This document shows positions 14,743 through 22,875 of a DNA stretch of 30,296 nucleotides, piece after piece. The stretch lies in contig CAJUMB010000043.1 in assembly GCA_910587105.1 (NCBI GenBank), forward strand, positions 1 to 30,296. Direction: 5' to 3'. The position numbers were made by a program, and so were the translations under genes. The stretch comes from an uncultured Lachnospiraceae bacterium (GTDB lineage Bacteria; Bacillota; Clostridia; Lachnospirales; Lachnospiraceae). Positions within the stretch are counted from its first letter, which is position 1; each line of letters starts with the position of its first letter. Under the pieces are notes generated by a model that worked only from the letters and a program-made list of their open reading frames with translations, had not been told where the DNA came from and did no database searches.

Positions 14743-15843
14743 TTAGACTTCTTCTCCTCGTGCTCTTTTCACGGCTTTTATAAATGCCAGTATATTTTCT
14801 ACAGGCACATTGTTCATAACCTCCTGGGAGGGTGCGATAATCAATCCGCCGCCTTTTCCCAGAATATCAATGGTTCTGAGTGTTTCTTCATAAATGTGTT
14901 CCGGCGTGTCGAAGGTCAGAAGCTGCTGGGTATCAATACCTCCATAGAATGTCAGGTATTTTCCGTATTCATCTTTCAAAAACTGGATGTCCATGCAGGT
15001 TTGAACTGGTTCCAATACATCCAGTCCGGCGTCGATGAGATGGGGAATAAAGGGGGTGATTTTCCCGCAGGAATGCATTTGTACAGGAATTCCGCCATCT
15101 TTGAACACACGGAATACTTTTTTGATTCTGGGAAGAAAGTATTTTACGAACATGTCTTCAGACACAAAAGTGCTGATCTGTGTGCCCAGATCATCTCCGT
15201 AATGGCCGATAGGGAATCCTCTTTTCACAGTTTCTTTTGCGATTTCAACTTTATATTCGCAGATAATATCCATGAGGCGGCAGGCTTTTTCTGGTTCCGC
15301 TGCCAGCAGATACATGAATTGTTCGATCTCAGTCAATTGATATGCTTTTTCCCAGATGCCGTTATAGCCGCTTAATTCCACGAGAAAGTCAGCGCCATAC
15401 AGCTTCAGATCTTCCTCTGCAATGGAAAACAGGGAATCCATATGGGTTATGTCCGGAGCATGATAATTGTCCAGAAGGGAGTCGTCTTCGTCGCAGTTAT
15501 GCAGGGGGTGGCAGTAATTAAAGTAGCCTCCGTCGTTGACGTTATACTTCATTCCCCATAGGTCGTATATCATACCATCTTCCCCGGGAACATCCAAGTA
15601 CCGTCCTGCCTCCCGTGCAGCCTTCATTCTGTGGGGGTCCAGTTTGTCCACCTGAATAATATCGTCGAGTATGGCCGTAAATTTAATGTGGTTGCCCAGA
15701 TAAACATCCACTTCATCTTCTGTCAGGCCCAGACATTCGGCGGTCTCCATCTTTTTTGATCTGGAAGAAAATGTACATTGACTTGGAAGGTATGAAGTAT
15801 TTTTCTTATTGATGACGTCCAGTATCAATTGTGATCTGGTCAT
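14743..15843 (-). CDS. URO-D-fold protein, corrinoid methyltransferase-like
   Basis: A 366-residue soluble protein of the uroporphyrinogen decarboxylase superfamily. The zinc-type motif HSCGKITPFIPHLIDAGLD, followed by VLEPVQ and YGGIDTQQLL, is that of the methyltransferase branch (MtaA/MtvB-like) rather than true HemE. ATG 15843 has AAAGGAGG about 9 bases upstream. It stands alone between importers A and B, with its own promoter and with terminators on both sides. In anaerobes, relatives move methyl groups from O-methyl compounds to a corrinoid protein; no corrinoid protein or reductive activator is in the window, so a partner elsewhere or another reaction must be assumed. It differs clearly from the longer URO-D protein at 7720 and is not a recent duplicate of it. 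Confidence 0.75.
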   Translation of the reverse strand: MTRSQLILDVINKKNTSYLPSQCTFSSRSKKMETAECLGLTEDEVDVYLGNHIKFTAILDDIIQVDKLDPHRMKAAREAGRYLDVPGEDGMIYDLWGMKYNVNDGGYFNYCHPLHNCDEDDSLLDNYHAPDITHMDSLFSIAEEDLKLYGADFLVELSGYNGIWEKAYQLTEIEQFMYLLAAEPEKACRLMDIICEYKVEIAKETVKRGFPIGHYGDDLGTQISTFVSEDMFVKYFLPRIKKVFRVFKDGGIPVQMHSCGKITPFIPHLIDAGLDVLEPVQTCMDIQFLKDEYGKYLTFYGGIDTQQLLTFDTPEHIYEETLRTIDILGKGGGLIIAPSQEVMNNVPVENILAFIKAVKRARGEEV

Positions 15844-15901
15844 AGTAATGTCCTCCTTTGTTTGTCGTTGGATTTTTCAGTTGGCCTTTCGTAATCTTAC
15901 T

Positions 15902-15939
15902 ATTGTATTCCGCAGAAATCCATACTGTCATCTGCTGAA
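15902..15939 (-). promoter_or_regulatory. Promoter with overlapping inverted repeat before the 14743 URO-D gene
   Basis: On the minus strand ATGACA (15926-15931) and TACAAT (15902-15907) are 18 bases apart, each 5 of 6 to consensus. An inverted repeat, TTCCGCAGA (15908-15916) against TCTGCTGAA (15931-15939), 8 of 9 pairing with a 14-base centre, covers the spacer and -35. It is a good place for a repressor. Confidence 0.5.
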
Positions 15940-15969
15940 AATTTCACTTATATTGTCATTTACTCATAT

Positions 15970-16010
15970 AACAAAAATAGCAGAAGACGGGGGTATATCC
16001 CGTCTCCTGC
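15970..16010 (-). terminator. Rho-independent terminator after importer B
   Basis: GCAGAAGACGGG (15980-15991) and CCCGTCTCCTGC (15999-16010) form a 12-base-pair stem with one wobble pair and a 7-base loop. On the minus strand TATTTTTG follows. It lies 21 bases past the ATPase stop and ends the importer B transcript before the URO-D gene. Confidence 0.85.
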
Positions 16011-16031
16011 CCAAAAGTACATATCTGTCTA

Positions 16032-17546
16032 TTAAACTTTCTGAGAAGAGTCTGTAATCAAAATTCCCCGCATCAGGGTTTCTTCTGTCACTTCGTCACC
16101 CACCAGCTCTCCGGTGAGCCGTCCCGCTGCAATGGTGATCACCCGGTTGCTGATGCCCATTACCTCGGGCATTTCTGAGGAAATGATAATTACTGCCTTT
16201 CCTTCGTCTTCTGCCATCTTTGCAATCAATTTGTAAATTTCGGATTTGGCACCTACGTCGATACCCCGGGTAGGTTCATCTAGAATCAACAGTTTCGGTC
16301 CGATGCACAGCCATTTGCCCAGCACCACTTTCTGCTGGTTGCCGCCGGAAAGGTTTCCCACTTCCTGCTCTGAACTGGGTGTGGCAATCTGCAGCTTATC
16401 GTGATACTCTTTGTAGATTTCATGGGTTGCTTTCTCATCCACAAACCCCCATTTGGAGAGCCACGGTAATTTTGCAAGAATCGTATTTTCTCTGCAGGAC
16501 TGTTCCAGCACCAGTCCCTGTTCTTTTCGATTCTCTGTAACAAATCCGATCTTTGCCTTTACCGCATCCACACTGCTGTGTATCTTCTGCTCTTTTCCCT
16601 CCAGGAAGATTTTACCGGAATCTGCTTTTCGGATACCGAAAATGGTCTCCATGATTTCGGTGCGGCCTGCCCCCACCAGCCCGTAGAATCCAACTACTTC
16701 GCCGGCATGGACATTAAAGGAAATATCCTTAAAGTACCCTTTCAGACTGAGATTTTCCACTCTCAGAATCTCTTCTTTGGGGGCCCATCTGCATTTATAA
16801 TAGTAGTCGTCCAGAGAACGTCCGATCATGGCGTTTACAATGTCATCCAGTCCGATGTCTTTTGTGTTGAATTCACCGGTGGGCTGTCCGTCCCTCATGA
16901 CCAGCACCCTGTCACTGATTTCAAAGATTTCGTCCATTTTATGGCTGATGTATACCATGCCAACACCCTGAGCTTTCAGTTTGTTGATGATTTTAAACAG
17001 AGAATTTTTCTCCTTTTCTGTGAGAGAAGATGTGGGCTCATCTAATACCAGGATTTTTGCTCCCAGAGCGATTCCCCGCGCAATTTCCACCATCTGCTGC
17101 TGGGCAATGGGCAGAGAGGAGATCACATCCTGTGGTTTGGCGGGGCATTCCAGTTCGTCCAAAACCTTCTGCGCATCCTCGTTCATCTTCTTCCAGTCAA
17201 TCCGGCCGCCTTTTTTCGGCAGACTGCCCAGATACAGGTTCTCTGCAACTGTTAAATCCATAACCAGGGATAATTCCTGGAAAATCAGCACTACACCTTC
17301 TTTTTTTGCCTCAATGGGGCTGTTATAGCGAACGGGTTTTCCCTGGTATATAATCTCGCCGGAGCCCTCATCTGCGTGATAAACTCCGGAGAGTACTTTC
17401 ATCAGCGTGGACTTTTCCGCGCCGTTTTCACCGCACAATGCCAGAACTTCTCCGTATTTCAAGTCCAGAGATGCATTGTTCAGAGCTTTTACGCCGGGAA
17501 ATGTCTTGCTGATATTTTTCATCTGCAAAACATACTCATTACTCAT
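16032..17546 (-). CDS. Sugar ABC transporter ATP-binding protein, CUT2 type (importer B), altered Walker A
   Basis: A 504-residue RbsA-type tandem ATPase. The first half has Walker A GENGAEKST (residues 39-47), where Glu44 replaces the near-invariant Gly before the Lys; the codon is GAA at 17415-17417, one base from GGA. Its signature SLPIAQQQMVEIA and Walker B ILVLDEPTSSL look normal. The second half has the degenerate GLVGAGRTEI usual in this family, LSGGNQQKVVLGKWL and LILDEPTRGIDVGAK. GGAGG lies 8 bases before ATG 17546 but only 2 before the ATG at 17552, so the former is used. It is the last gene of the importer B operon, behind an intercistronic hairpin. If Glu44 is real, ATP hydrolysis by the only canonical site is doubtful. 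Confidence 0.88.
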   Translation of the reverse strand: MSNEYVLQMKNISKTFPGVKALNNASLDLKYGEVLALCGENGAEKSTLMKVLSGVYHADEGSGEIIYQGKPVRYNSPIEAKKEGVVLIFQELSLVMDLTVAENLYLGSLPKKGGRIDWKKMNEDAQKVLDELECPAKPQDVISSLPIAQQQMVEIARGIALGAKILVLDEPTSSLTEKEKNSLFKIINKLKAQGVGMVYISHKMDEIFEISDRVLVMRDGQPTGEFNTKDIGLDDIVNAMIGRSLDDYYYKCRWAPKEEILRVENLSLKGYFKDISFNVHAGEVVGFYGLVGAGRTEIMETIFGIRKADSGKIFLEGKEQKIHSSVDAVKAKIGFVTENRKEQGLVLEQSCRENTILAKLPWLSKWGFVDEKATHEIYKEYHDKLQIATPSSEQEVGNLSGGNQQKVVLGKWLCIGPKLLILDEPTRGIDVGAKSEIYKLIAKMAEDEGKAVIIISSEMPEVMGISNRVITIAAGRLTGELVGDEVTEETLMRGILITDSSQKV

Positions 17547-17586
17547 TGACATTTCCTCCAGTTTTCATCGAAATGAATCATTGTTT

Positions 17587-17613
17587 CAGAAAGCCGCTTT
17601 GCGCGGCTTTCTG
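17587..17613 (-). promoter_or_regulatory. Intercistronic hairpin between lipoprotein and ATPase genes (importer B)
   Basis: CAGAAAGCCGC (17587-17597) pairs perfectly with 17603-17613 around 5 bases. No T run follows on the minus strand, so it is more likely an mRNA-stabilising or partial-termination hairpin. Such a structure would keep lipoprotein mRNA in excess over ATPase mRNA. Confidence 0.65.
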
Positions 17614-17647
17614 TAAGGCAGTTATTCAGCTGTTCATCTAACGATTT

Positions 17648-18697
17648 TTACCATTCCTCACCCAAATCCAGACTGTCGGCATTGTCTGGTGTTGCAACAG
17701 GCGTATCTATGTAATTGTAGAATTCTTCCGGTTCTTTGCCGTCTGCCAGCTTAACAGCCATCTCCAATGCAGATTCTGCATCAAAATGGGGAGACTGCAT
17801 AGCAGTGGCCTGAATCTTACCGTCTTTTACATAATTAATGGTTCCGTAGCTTCCAGACGCTGCTGCAAAGATCTTTACATCATCCTGACGTCCTGCGGCT
17901 TCGATGGCATTCCATGCACCGTAAGCGGCATTGTCGTCGAATGTGTAAACAGCATCAATTTCACCCTTTCCATATTTTACCAGGTAGTTTTCCATTACCT
18001 GCTGGCATTTTTCCCGGTTTCCTTCGCCAGTCTGGGAATCCAGGACTTCAATCTTGGTTCCTTCAATGGCCTCTTTCATGCCCTGAGAACGTTCCAGAGA
18101 GGTAGAATATCCTGCAGGGCCTGCAATTTCAACAATTTTGGCATCTTCGCCCATAGCCTCGATCATCGCCTCAGCGGTCTGTTTTCCCTCTTCCACATTG
18201 GAAGGTCCTACATAACATTTGATAAATTCTTCGCCGTCTGCAGATACGTTGGTATTTGCCGTCATGCAGGGGATGCCTGCCTTTTGTACAGCTCTTGCCG
18301 AGGCCACGGCTGTCTCAGAGTTTACCGGCCAGATAATGATGGCGTCACACTTCATATTTATCAGGTCCTGTACCTGATTTGCCTGTGTGGTGGCATCGCC
18401 AACCGGGTCGAGCAGCTGCAGATTGATATTCATTTCTTTCGCTTTGTCTTTGATGGTATTGTAATATGCGGTCTGATAGGGATCTTGTCCCCCGTTATTT
18501 ACAACCATGCCAATCAGATGGTCCCCGCTGCCGCCGGCGGAATCATCTGCAGTATCATCGTCTGTGCCGGCCGCCGAATCACCTGCCGCTGCATTGTCTG
18601 TGGATGACGACGAGTTTCCTCCGTTTCCAATACACCCTGTCATAAGCATGGATGCTGTGAGTGTCAGACTGATCATTGCCAATAACTTTTTCTTCAT
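17648..18697 (-). CDS. Sugar ABC transporter substrate-binding lipoprotein (importer B)
   Basis: A 349-residue extracellular binding protein. The signal peptide MKKKLLAMISLTLTASMLMT leads to the lipobox Cys22, then a Ser/Asp/Ala-rich linker of about 35 residues. The mature domain (from HLIGMVVNNGGQDPYQTAYY) is of the ribose/inositol type, with IIIWPVNSETAVA and the C-terminal TPVATPDNADSL. The frame extends upstream to 18802, but ATG 18697 has AGGAGG and begins the signal peptide. It is third in the order permease-permease-lipoprotein-ATPase. Because the operon shares promoter elements with iolG, a cyclitol such as myo-inositol is the favoured ligand; this is inference from regulation, not from binding-site residues. 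Confidence 0.87.
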   Translation of the reverse strand: MKKKLLAMISLTLTASMLMTGCIGNGGNSSSSTDNAAAGDSAAGTDDDTADDSAGGSGDHLIGMVVNNGGQDPYQTAYYNTIKDKAKEMNINLQLLDPVGDATTQANQVQDLINMKCDAIIIWPVNSETAVASARAVQKAGIPCMTANTNVSADGEEFIKCYVGPSNVEEGKQTAEAMIEAMGEDAKIVEIAGPAGYSTSLERSQGMKEAIEGTKIEVLDSQTGEGNREKCQQVMENYLVKYGKGEIDAVYTFDDNAAYGAWNAIEAAGRQDDVKIFAAASGSYGTINYVKDGKIQATAMQSPHFDAESALEMAVKLADGKEPEEFYNYIDTPVATPDNADSLDLGEEW

Positions 18698-18746
18698 CTC
18701 TCTTCCTCCTGTTTTTGAAATGTAATGGTATTTCTTTTTATTATCA

Positions 18747-18762
18747 CGTACATGGATGTACG
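18747..18762. repeat. Short inverted repeat in the permease-lipoprotein gap
   Basis: CGTACAT and ATGTACG flank GG in the 97-base gap upstream of the importer B lipoprotein gene. It could be an internal operator or a small mRNA hairpin. A similar ATGTAC-centred palindrome lies at 22864-22875 upstream of importer C. Confidence 0.35.
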
Positions 18763-18794
18763 AATAATACACTGCGATGGTTTGGTTATAAAGA

Positions 18795-19769
18795 TTATTC
18801 AAGGTTTGCTTTTTCTGTTCTCTTGTTCATCATGACTTTATCCAGATACAGGACGCCGATCATGATCATACCGGTTACCATGGTACAGATATAGGTCTGT
18901 ACATTCAGCAGATTCATAATGTTGTCAATGACACCCAGCAGCATGACACCGCCCAGTGTGTACCAGATATTTCCCACACCGCCGGTGAGCTTGCTGCCGC
19001 CCAGCACAACGCCTGCGATTACCAGCATGTGCATATCCGGCCACCCCAGTGTGGGGGTAGAGGCCCCTGCAAACGATGCATATAAAACGCCCCCCAGTCC
19101 GCCTAAAAATCCACAGATTACAAAATTGATAAAAGTAACTCTTTGTGTGTTAATGCCTGCATTAAATGCAGAGTTTTCACTGCCGCCCACTGCGTAGGTA
19201 TTGCGTCCATGTGTGGTATATTTCAGTATATAGTGGGCAATCAGAAGCAGAATAATAAAAATAATGCTGATATAAGATAACAGGCCGATTTTTCCGGCGC
19301 CGAAATCAATGAATGCCCATCCGCCGTCTGTCTTATTGGGAATAATGGACTGCTCTTTATGATACAGATATGCAGCTCCGCGGCATCCCAGCATCATGGC
19401 CAATGTAACTACAAATGCATTGATTTTGGCATAAGCCACCAGAACTCCGTTGATACATCCCACCAGTGTGCCTGCCAGCAGGGCTGCGATGATGGCCGGA
19501 ACAATTCCGATGGAGCCTTCCAGTCCGCAGGCCAGAGCTGCGGTGAGACTGACTGCCGTACACAGTGACATGTCGAAATAGCCGTTGATGATTACGAAAG
19601 TCATTCCGATAGCCATAATCCCCTTCATGGCATTCTGATTGAATACATTAAACAGATTGTTTACTCCCAGAAATCCGTTGACAATGATAGAGGCAAGTAC
19701 GAAGAAAACAATCCAGATTGGAATAATCGTATTGTTGGATAAATATGTTTTAATTTTTTTAAAATCCAT
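18795..19769 (-). CDS. Sugar ABC transporter permease, CUT2 type (importer B, second)
   Basis: A 324-residue polytopic membrane protein of the RbsC family. MTFVIINGYFDMSLCTAVSL corresponds to the usual GGIDLSVG region but is divergent. The ATPase-docking loop is HGRNTYAVGGSENSAFNAG and the C-terminal motif is GGSKLTGGVGNIWYTLGG. The ATG directly follows the TAA of the upstream permease gene with no gap, so the two are translationally coupled and probably form a heterodimeric channel. A GAAGGG site lies inside the end of the upstream gene. Confidence 0.87.
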   Translation of the reverse strand: MDFKKIKTYLSNNTIIPIWIVFFVLASIIVNGFLGVNNLFNVFNQNAMKGIMAIGMTFVIINGYFDMSLCTAVSLTAALACGLEGSIGIVPAIIAALLAGTLVGCINGVLVAYAKINAFVVTLAMMLGCRGAAYLYHKEQSIIPNKTDGGWAFIDFGAGKIGLLSYISIIFIILLLIAHYILKYTTHGRNTYAVGGSENSAFNAGINTQRVTFINFVICGFLGGLGGVLYASFAGASTPTLGWPDMHMLVIAGVVLGGSKLTGGVGNIWYTLGGVMLLGVIDNIMNLLNVQTYICTMVTGMIMIGVLYLDKVMMNKRTEKANLE

Positions 19770-20723
19770 TTATGCACCCTTCTTTCTTTTTGCCCTGATG
19801 TCTATGTAAACAGCGATTAAGATTACCACACACTGTGCAGCCCACTGGAGATAGTAGGGAAGTCCGATAATGACAAATCCGTTATCCAGGATGGTCAGAA
19901 TCAGGATGCCAACCATTGTCTTATATACATTGCCGCTTCCGCCATTCAAGGAAGCGCCCCCAAGGATTACACCTGCGATTACATCGAATTCGTAGCTTTC
20001 ACCCAGAGTCGGCTGTGCCGCCGCGCCCCGGGAGCACAAAAGCATGGCCCCGATTGCAGTACAGAAACCGGAGATAACAAAACTTTTCAGCACTACCATT
20101 TTGCTGTTGATGCCGCTGTAACGGCAGGCTTCGTCATTGCCGCCTACAGCCATGATTTGATGGCCATATACGGTTTTCATCAAAAGGACGGCCATAATGA
20201 CTACAAAAATAACCATGATTATTGTGGAAACCGGAATGGGGCCAATGCTTCCCTTCCCCAGTTTGGTAAACCATGCGTTGCTGTCTCTCAGCTCCACAAA
20301 TTTGCCGTTGGTCCACATGAGTGCTGCCGCCTGCAGTACATTCATCATACCCAGAGTAACGATCATGGAATTCAGTTTGAGATATCCAACCAGATATCCA
20401 CTGAGAATTCCAGATGCGCATCCCACTAAAATGGTGGCAATCATCGCCGGAACCGGACCAATACTGTCGTGTAAAGAGATACATACAACGCTGCACAGAG
20501 ACAGCAGTGAGCCCACAGACAGGTCAAAATTTCCTCCTATGATTACATAGGTCATACCTGCGCCCATGATGGCCAGTGTGGCCGCCTGTCTCAAAATCAG
20601 GATGAAATTGTTAAAGGTACGAAACTGTGCCGATATTACCACAAATACCAGATACACCAGAATCATAGCCAGCACAATTCCCTGCTTTTTGAGCGCGGCT
20701 GTAAAATTGTTTTGTGACTGCAT
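19770..20723 (-). CDS. Sugar ABC transporter permease, CUT2 type (importer B, first)
   Basis: A 317-residue polytopic membrane protein. Family motifs are MTYVIIGGNFDLSVGSLLSL, the docking loop GHQIMAVGGNDEACRYSG and the C-terminal GGASLNGGSGNVYKTMVG. The ATG at 20723 follows GGGAGG by 6 bases and is preferred to the longer frame from 20768. It opens the importer B operon behind a long leader with two candidate promoter blocks. It is clearly different from its partner permease at 18795, so the pair is not a recent duplication. Confidence 0.87.
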   Translation of the reverse strand: MQSQNNFTAALKKQGIVLAMILVYLVFVVISAQFRTFNNFILILRQAATLAIMGAGMTYVIIGGNFDLSVGSLLSLCSVVCISLHDSIGPVPAMIATILVGCASGILSGYLVGYLKLNSMIVTLGMMNVLQAAALMWTNGKFVELRDSNAWFTKLGKGSIGPIPVSTIIMVIFVVIMAVLLMKTVYGHQIMAVGGNDEACRYSGINSKMVVLKSFVISGFCTAIGAMLLCSRGAAAQPTLGESYEFDVIAGVILGGASLNGGSGNVYKTMVGILILTILDNGFVIIGLPYYLQWAAQCVVILIAVYIDIRAKRKKGA

Positions 20724-20961
20724 AAAAAACCTCCCACTTCCTTTAATTTTTTCTATATCATCACGCACATGGCGTGTTAGAAACTTCAGTTGTATTTACA
20801 GTGTTTTCCAAGAACAGATCTTAAAAATTTAAAATCAGCATAAATGACTGACTGGGATTGATTTCATTAGGTGGGAGAAGTCAGTTCGTAATTTTTAAAA
20901 CGGAAGTTTATTGCAGATGTCTTTTCAGCAGAACATTTTGATTTCTCCTGAAGACGATTCC

Positions 20962-21025
20962 ATTATAGGATGGATTGGTGCAGTAGTAAATAATCTGTCT
21001 TGTTTAAATCTTCATCATTCTTGTT
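20962..21025 (-). promoter_or_regulatory. Activated promoter of importer B with ACAAGA repeat element
   Basis: On the minus strand a 41-base block (21025 down to 20985) holds ACAAGA twice, 21 bases apart, and ends in the -35 hexamer TTTACT (20985-20990). After 17 bases comes a perfect TATAAT (20962-20967). The layout and 38 of 41 bases equal the element and promoter at 6338-6401. The start would be near 20955, giving a leader of about 230 bases. Confidence 0.75.
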
Positions 21026-21062
21026 ATAATAGAACGGCAGAGGGATTCTTGTATTCGTGTAT

Positions 21063-21127
21063 GAGCTCGAACTCGCAAAGCGGATTCTGTATATTTCAGT
21101 TCATTTTATGCTGTCTATTGGTATGAT
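21063..21127 (-). promoter_or_regulatory. Distal promoter-like block of importer B, similar to the iolG promoter
   Basis: Read on the minus strand, 15 of 17 spacer bases (containing CAATAGACAG) and 5 of 6 -10 bases (CATAAA, 21105-21110) match the iolG promoter. CGAG-TT-CGAGCTC (21063-21075) follows 29 bases later, the same distance as at iolG. The -35 position is poor here (GGATTT), so it may act as a regulator site more than as an independent promoter. Confidence 0.5.
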
Positions 21128-21180
21128 AAATCCTATTATTTAAGGCGTATTTCTGCAAACGCAGTGTTGTGGCATATGAG

Positions 21181-21224
21181 ACAATAAAAGAAAAGGTACA
21201 TCGTAATATATACGGTGCACCTTT
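21181..21224 (-). terminator. Rho-independent terminator after the second LacI gene
   Basis: A 13-base-pair stem with two wobble pairs (21192-21204 with 21212-21224) and a 7-base loop is followed on the minus strand by TTTTCTTTTATT. It lies just past the LacI stop and separates that gene from importer B. Confidence 0.8.
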
Positions 21225-21229
21225 CCTGT

Positions 21230-22255
21230 TTACAAATTATATTTGGTTTTAATCCGGATATCGGTAAAACAGTATTCACTTTCCGGCGGCTGGCCTTTTT
21301 TCAGCAGATTGGCCAAAATATATGCCGGACGATATCCCTGGAGATATCCGTCCTGCTCGATGAGAAAGTCCACGATATCGTTGGACAGCATCTGTTCATT
21401 TGCCGGTGTCTGGTCATAGATGATGACATAAGGCCGTTTTTTGAGTTCCAGATTTTTGAAGGCCTGCATGATTCCTTCCTGTCCGCTGGAAACCACCAGA
21501 ATGCCGGTGATATCTGGAATGTTATGCAGAGCATCTTTGATAATCTTTTCGACTTCTTCTGCTTCGTCAAGGCTGCCCTGTATGGCGGCGATGGTCAGAC
21601 CGGAGCCGCTGTGCTTGAGTTCTTCCAGGAAACCGTCTACCCGGCGGCTGTTCACCTGATTACTGAGGAATCCTGTGATGATTAAAATCTTTCCTGTTCC
21701 CCGTGTCATCATATGCATCAGTCCGGCGGCTGTGAAGCCGCTTCTGTGATTATCCATACCTACAAAACACAGACGTTTTGTTCCCACAATATCAGAATTA
21801 AATGTGACTACAGGAATCTTTTTTTCCTCAATGAGCCAATTGATTTTCTTGCAGACAGCGTTGCTGTTTACTGGCATAATGGCAAGACCGTGGATACCTT
21901 CTTCTGCCAGTGAGTCAATGGCAGCCAGCTGTTCTCTCTCGTCTACAGAATTGCTGCTGCGTTCCAGAACTTCAATTCCCCAGATTGACAGTTCCTCTAC
22001 GGCCTGGCGGATTCCTTTATAAATCTCAATCATGAAGGGAGACTGGGCCAGCTGTGTTATAATACCGATTTTCAGTCTTTCGTCTCCAGGTGTTTTTTTC
22101 CTTTTGCTTTTCGGAATGTAGTCAAGTTCATTGGCAATACTGAGAATTCTTGCTGCTACATCAGCATTGACACGGCCTCTGCCATTCAGTGCCCGGTCTA
22201 CTGTGCCTCTGGATACACCGGCGAGATCGGCAATTTTTTGAATGGTCACTGCCAT
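21230..22255 (-). CDS. LacI-family transcriptional regulator
   Basis: A 341-residue regulator. The N-terminal HTH is VTIQKIADLAGVSRGTVDRA with LNGRGRVN, again TVD in place of TVS as in the other LacI protein of the window. The sensor part (from LKIGIITQLAQSPFM) resembles ribose-type binding proteins, with PVNSNAVCKKI and VTFNSDIVGTKRLCFVGMDN. AAAGGAGG precedes ATG 22255 by 11 bases. It stands between importers B and C, divergent from C and upstream of B in the same direction, but with a terminator after it. It could repress importer B, importer C, or the iolG promoter, since CGAG-type and TGCACGCA-type sites lie nearby. Its effector is probably the sugar or cyclitol, or an early intermediate. 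Confidence 0.87.
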   Translation of the reverse strand: MAVTIQKIADLAGVSRGTVDRALNGRGRVNADVAARILSIANELDYIPKSKRKKTPGDERLKIGIITQLAQSPFMIEIYKGIRQAVEELSIWGIEVLERSSNSVDEREQLAAIDSLAEEGIHGLAIMPVNSNAVCKKINWLIEEKKIPVVTFNSDIVGTKRLCFVGMDNHRSGFTAAGLMHMMTRGTGKILIITGFLSNQVNSRRVDGFLEELKHSGSGLTIAAIQGSLDEAEEVEKIIKDALHNIPDITGILVVSSGQEGIMQAFKNLELKKRPYVIIYDQTPANEQMLSNDIVDFLIEQDGYLQGYRPAYILANLLKKGQPPESEYCFTDIRIKTKYNL

Positions 22256-22740
22256 TATATAGAAACCTCCTTTACTTCATTATGTACTTTCGGAAGCTCT
22301 CCTGCACCTGCCTTTGCGGCTGATTTTCTGTCATGCACACATAAATTTGATCAACGGACACACCGTGTACGCCTCATATTTATGAATAAATGACAAAAAA
22401 TCGTCTCACAAAATCGGGAACAAAGAGACTCCGGGAGTACATAGTTTTTGCTGCATGTAAATTTTCGTCACTATCCACAGAAAAATTATAGAAAAAGGCT
22501 GTGAGTAGTGACATATTTTAGGGAATTATATCACAGAAATGGTTTGAGGGCAATTATATTTATTGCACGCATTTGGCATATTGGGGATAGATAATCAGTA
22601 TCAGGAAGTGATGCTGTATGGATTTTAGCGCAGAAAAACGTGTGTTTTGAATTATACGCACATTTACAGATGGTAAAAACACACAATTTTCAGCGTGCAA
22701 ATTTGTGAAAAGTACTGATTATATAGATTTCTTGCCAAAC
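22256..22740. other. Long divergent intergenic region with TTGCACGC sites
   Basis: About 480 AT-rich bases between the LacI gene and the importer C promoter carry no convincing gene. TTGCACGC occurs at 22563-22570, and inverted (GCGTGCAA) at 22693-22700. GTGTGTTTT and AAAACACAC also form a loose inverted pair around 22640-22680. The first motif recalls the TGCACGCA cluster upstream of iolD. Promoters of the LacI gene presumably lie here but none is clear. Confidence 0.4.
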
Positions 22741-22748
22741 AAACTGCG

Positions 22749-22806
22749 TTTTGTGCTAATTTAATATAATTTTGTGCTAATAAAATGGATATGGATAGTG
22801 TATAAT
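22749..22806 (+). promoter_or_regulatory. Importer C promoter with 21-bp-spaced direct repeats
   Basis: TTTTGTGCTAAT occurs at 22749-22760 and again at 22770-22781, a period of exactly 21 bases. A perfect TATAAT (22801-22806) follows, with 19 bases between. The second repeat covers the -35 position, where no good -35 hexamer exists. This is the layout of an AraC-family class II activated promoter. The leader would be about 220 bases long. Confidence 0.7.
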
Positions 22807-22863
22807 GAATGCAACGTGACAAAGCTGAGGCTTCCATATGTTTTCGTGAAGCGTGCTTTTTAT

Positions 22864-22875
22864 GTATGTACATAC
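22864..22875. repeat. 12-bp perfect palindrome in the importer C leader
   Basis: GTATGTACATAC is its own reverse complement. It lies about 50 bases after the predicted transcription start and could be an operator. A loosely paired hairpin followed by TTTTTATG lies just before it (about 22823-22863), so an attenuator is also possible. Confidence 0.35.

Noticed and set aside
17786..18607. 273-codon plus-strand frame
   Set aside because: Antisense of the importer B lipoprotein gene, which has a complete signal peptide and binding-protein domain.
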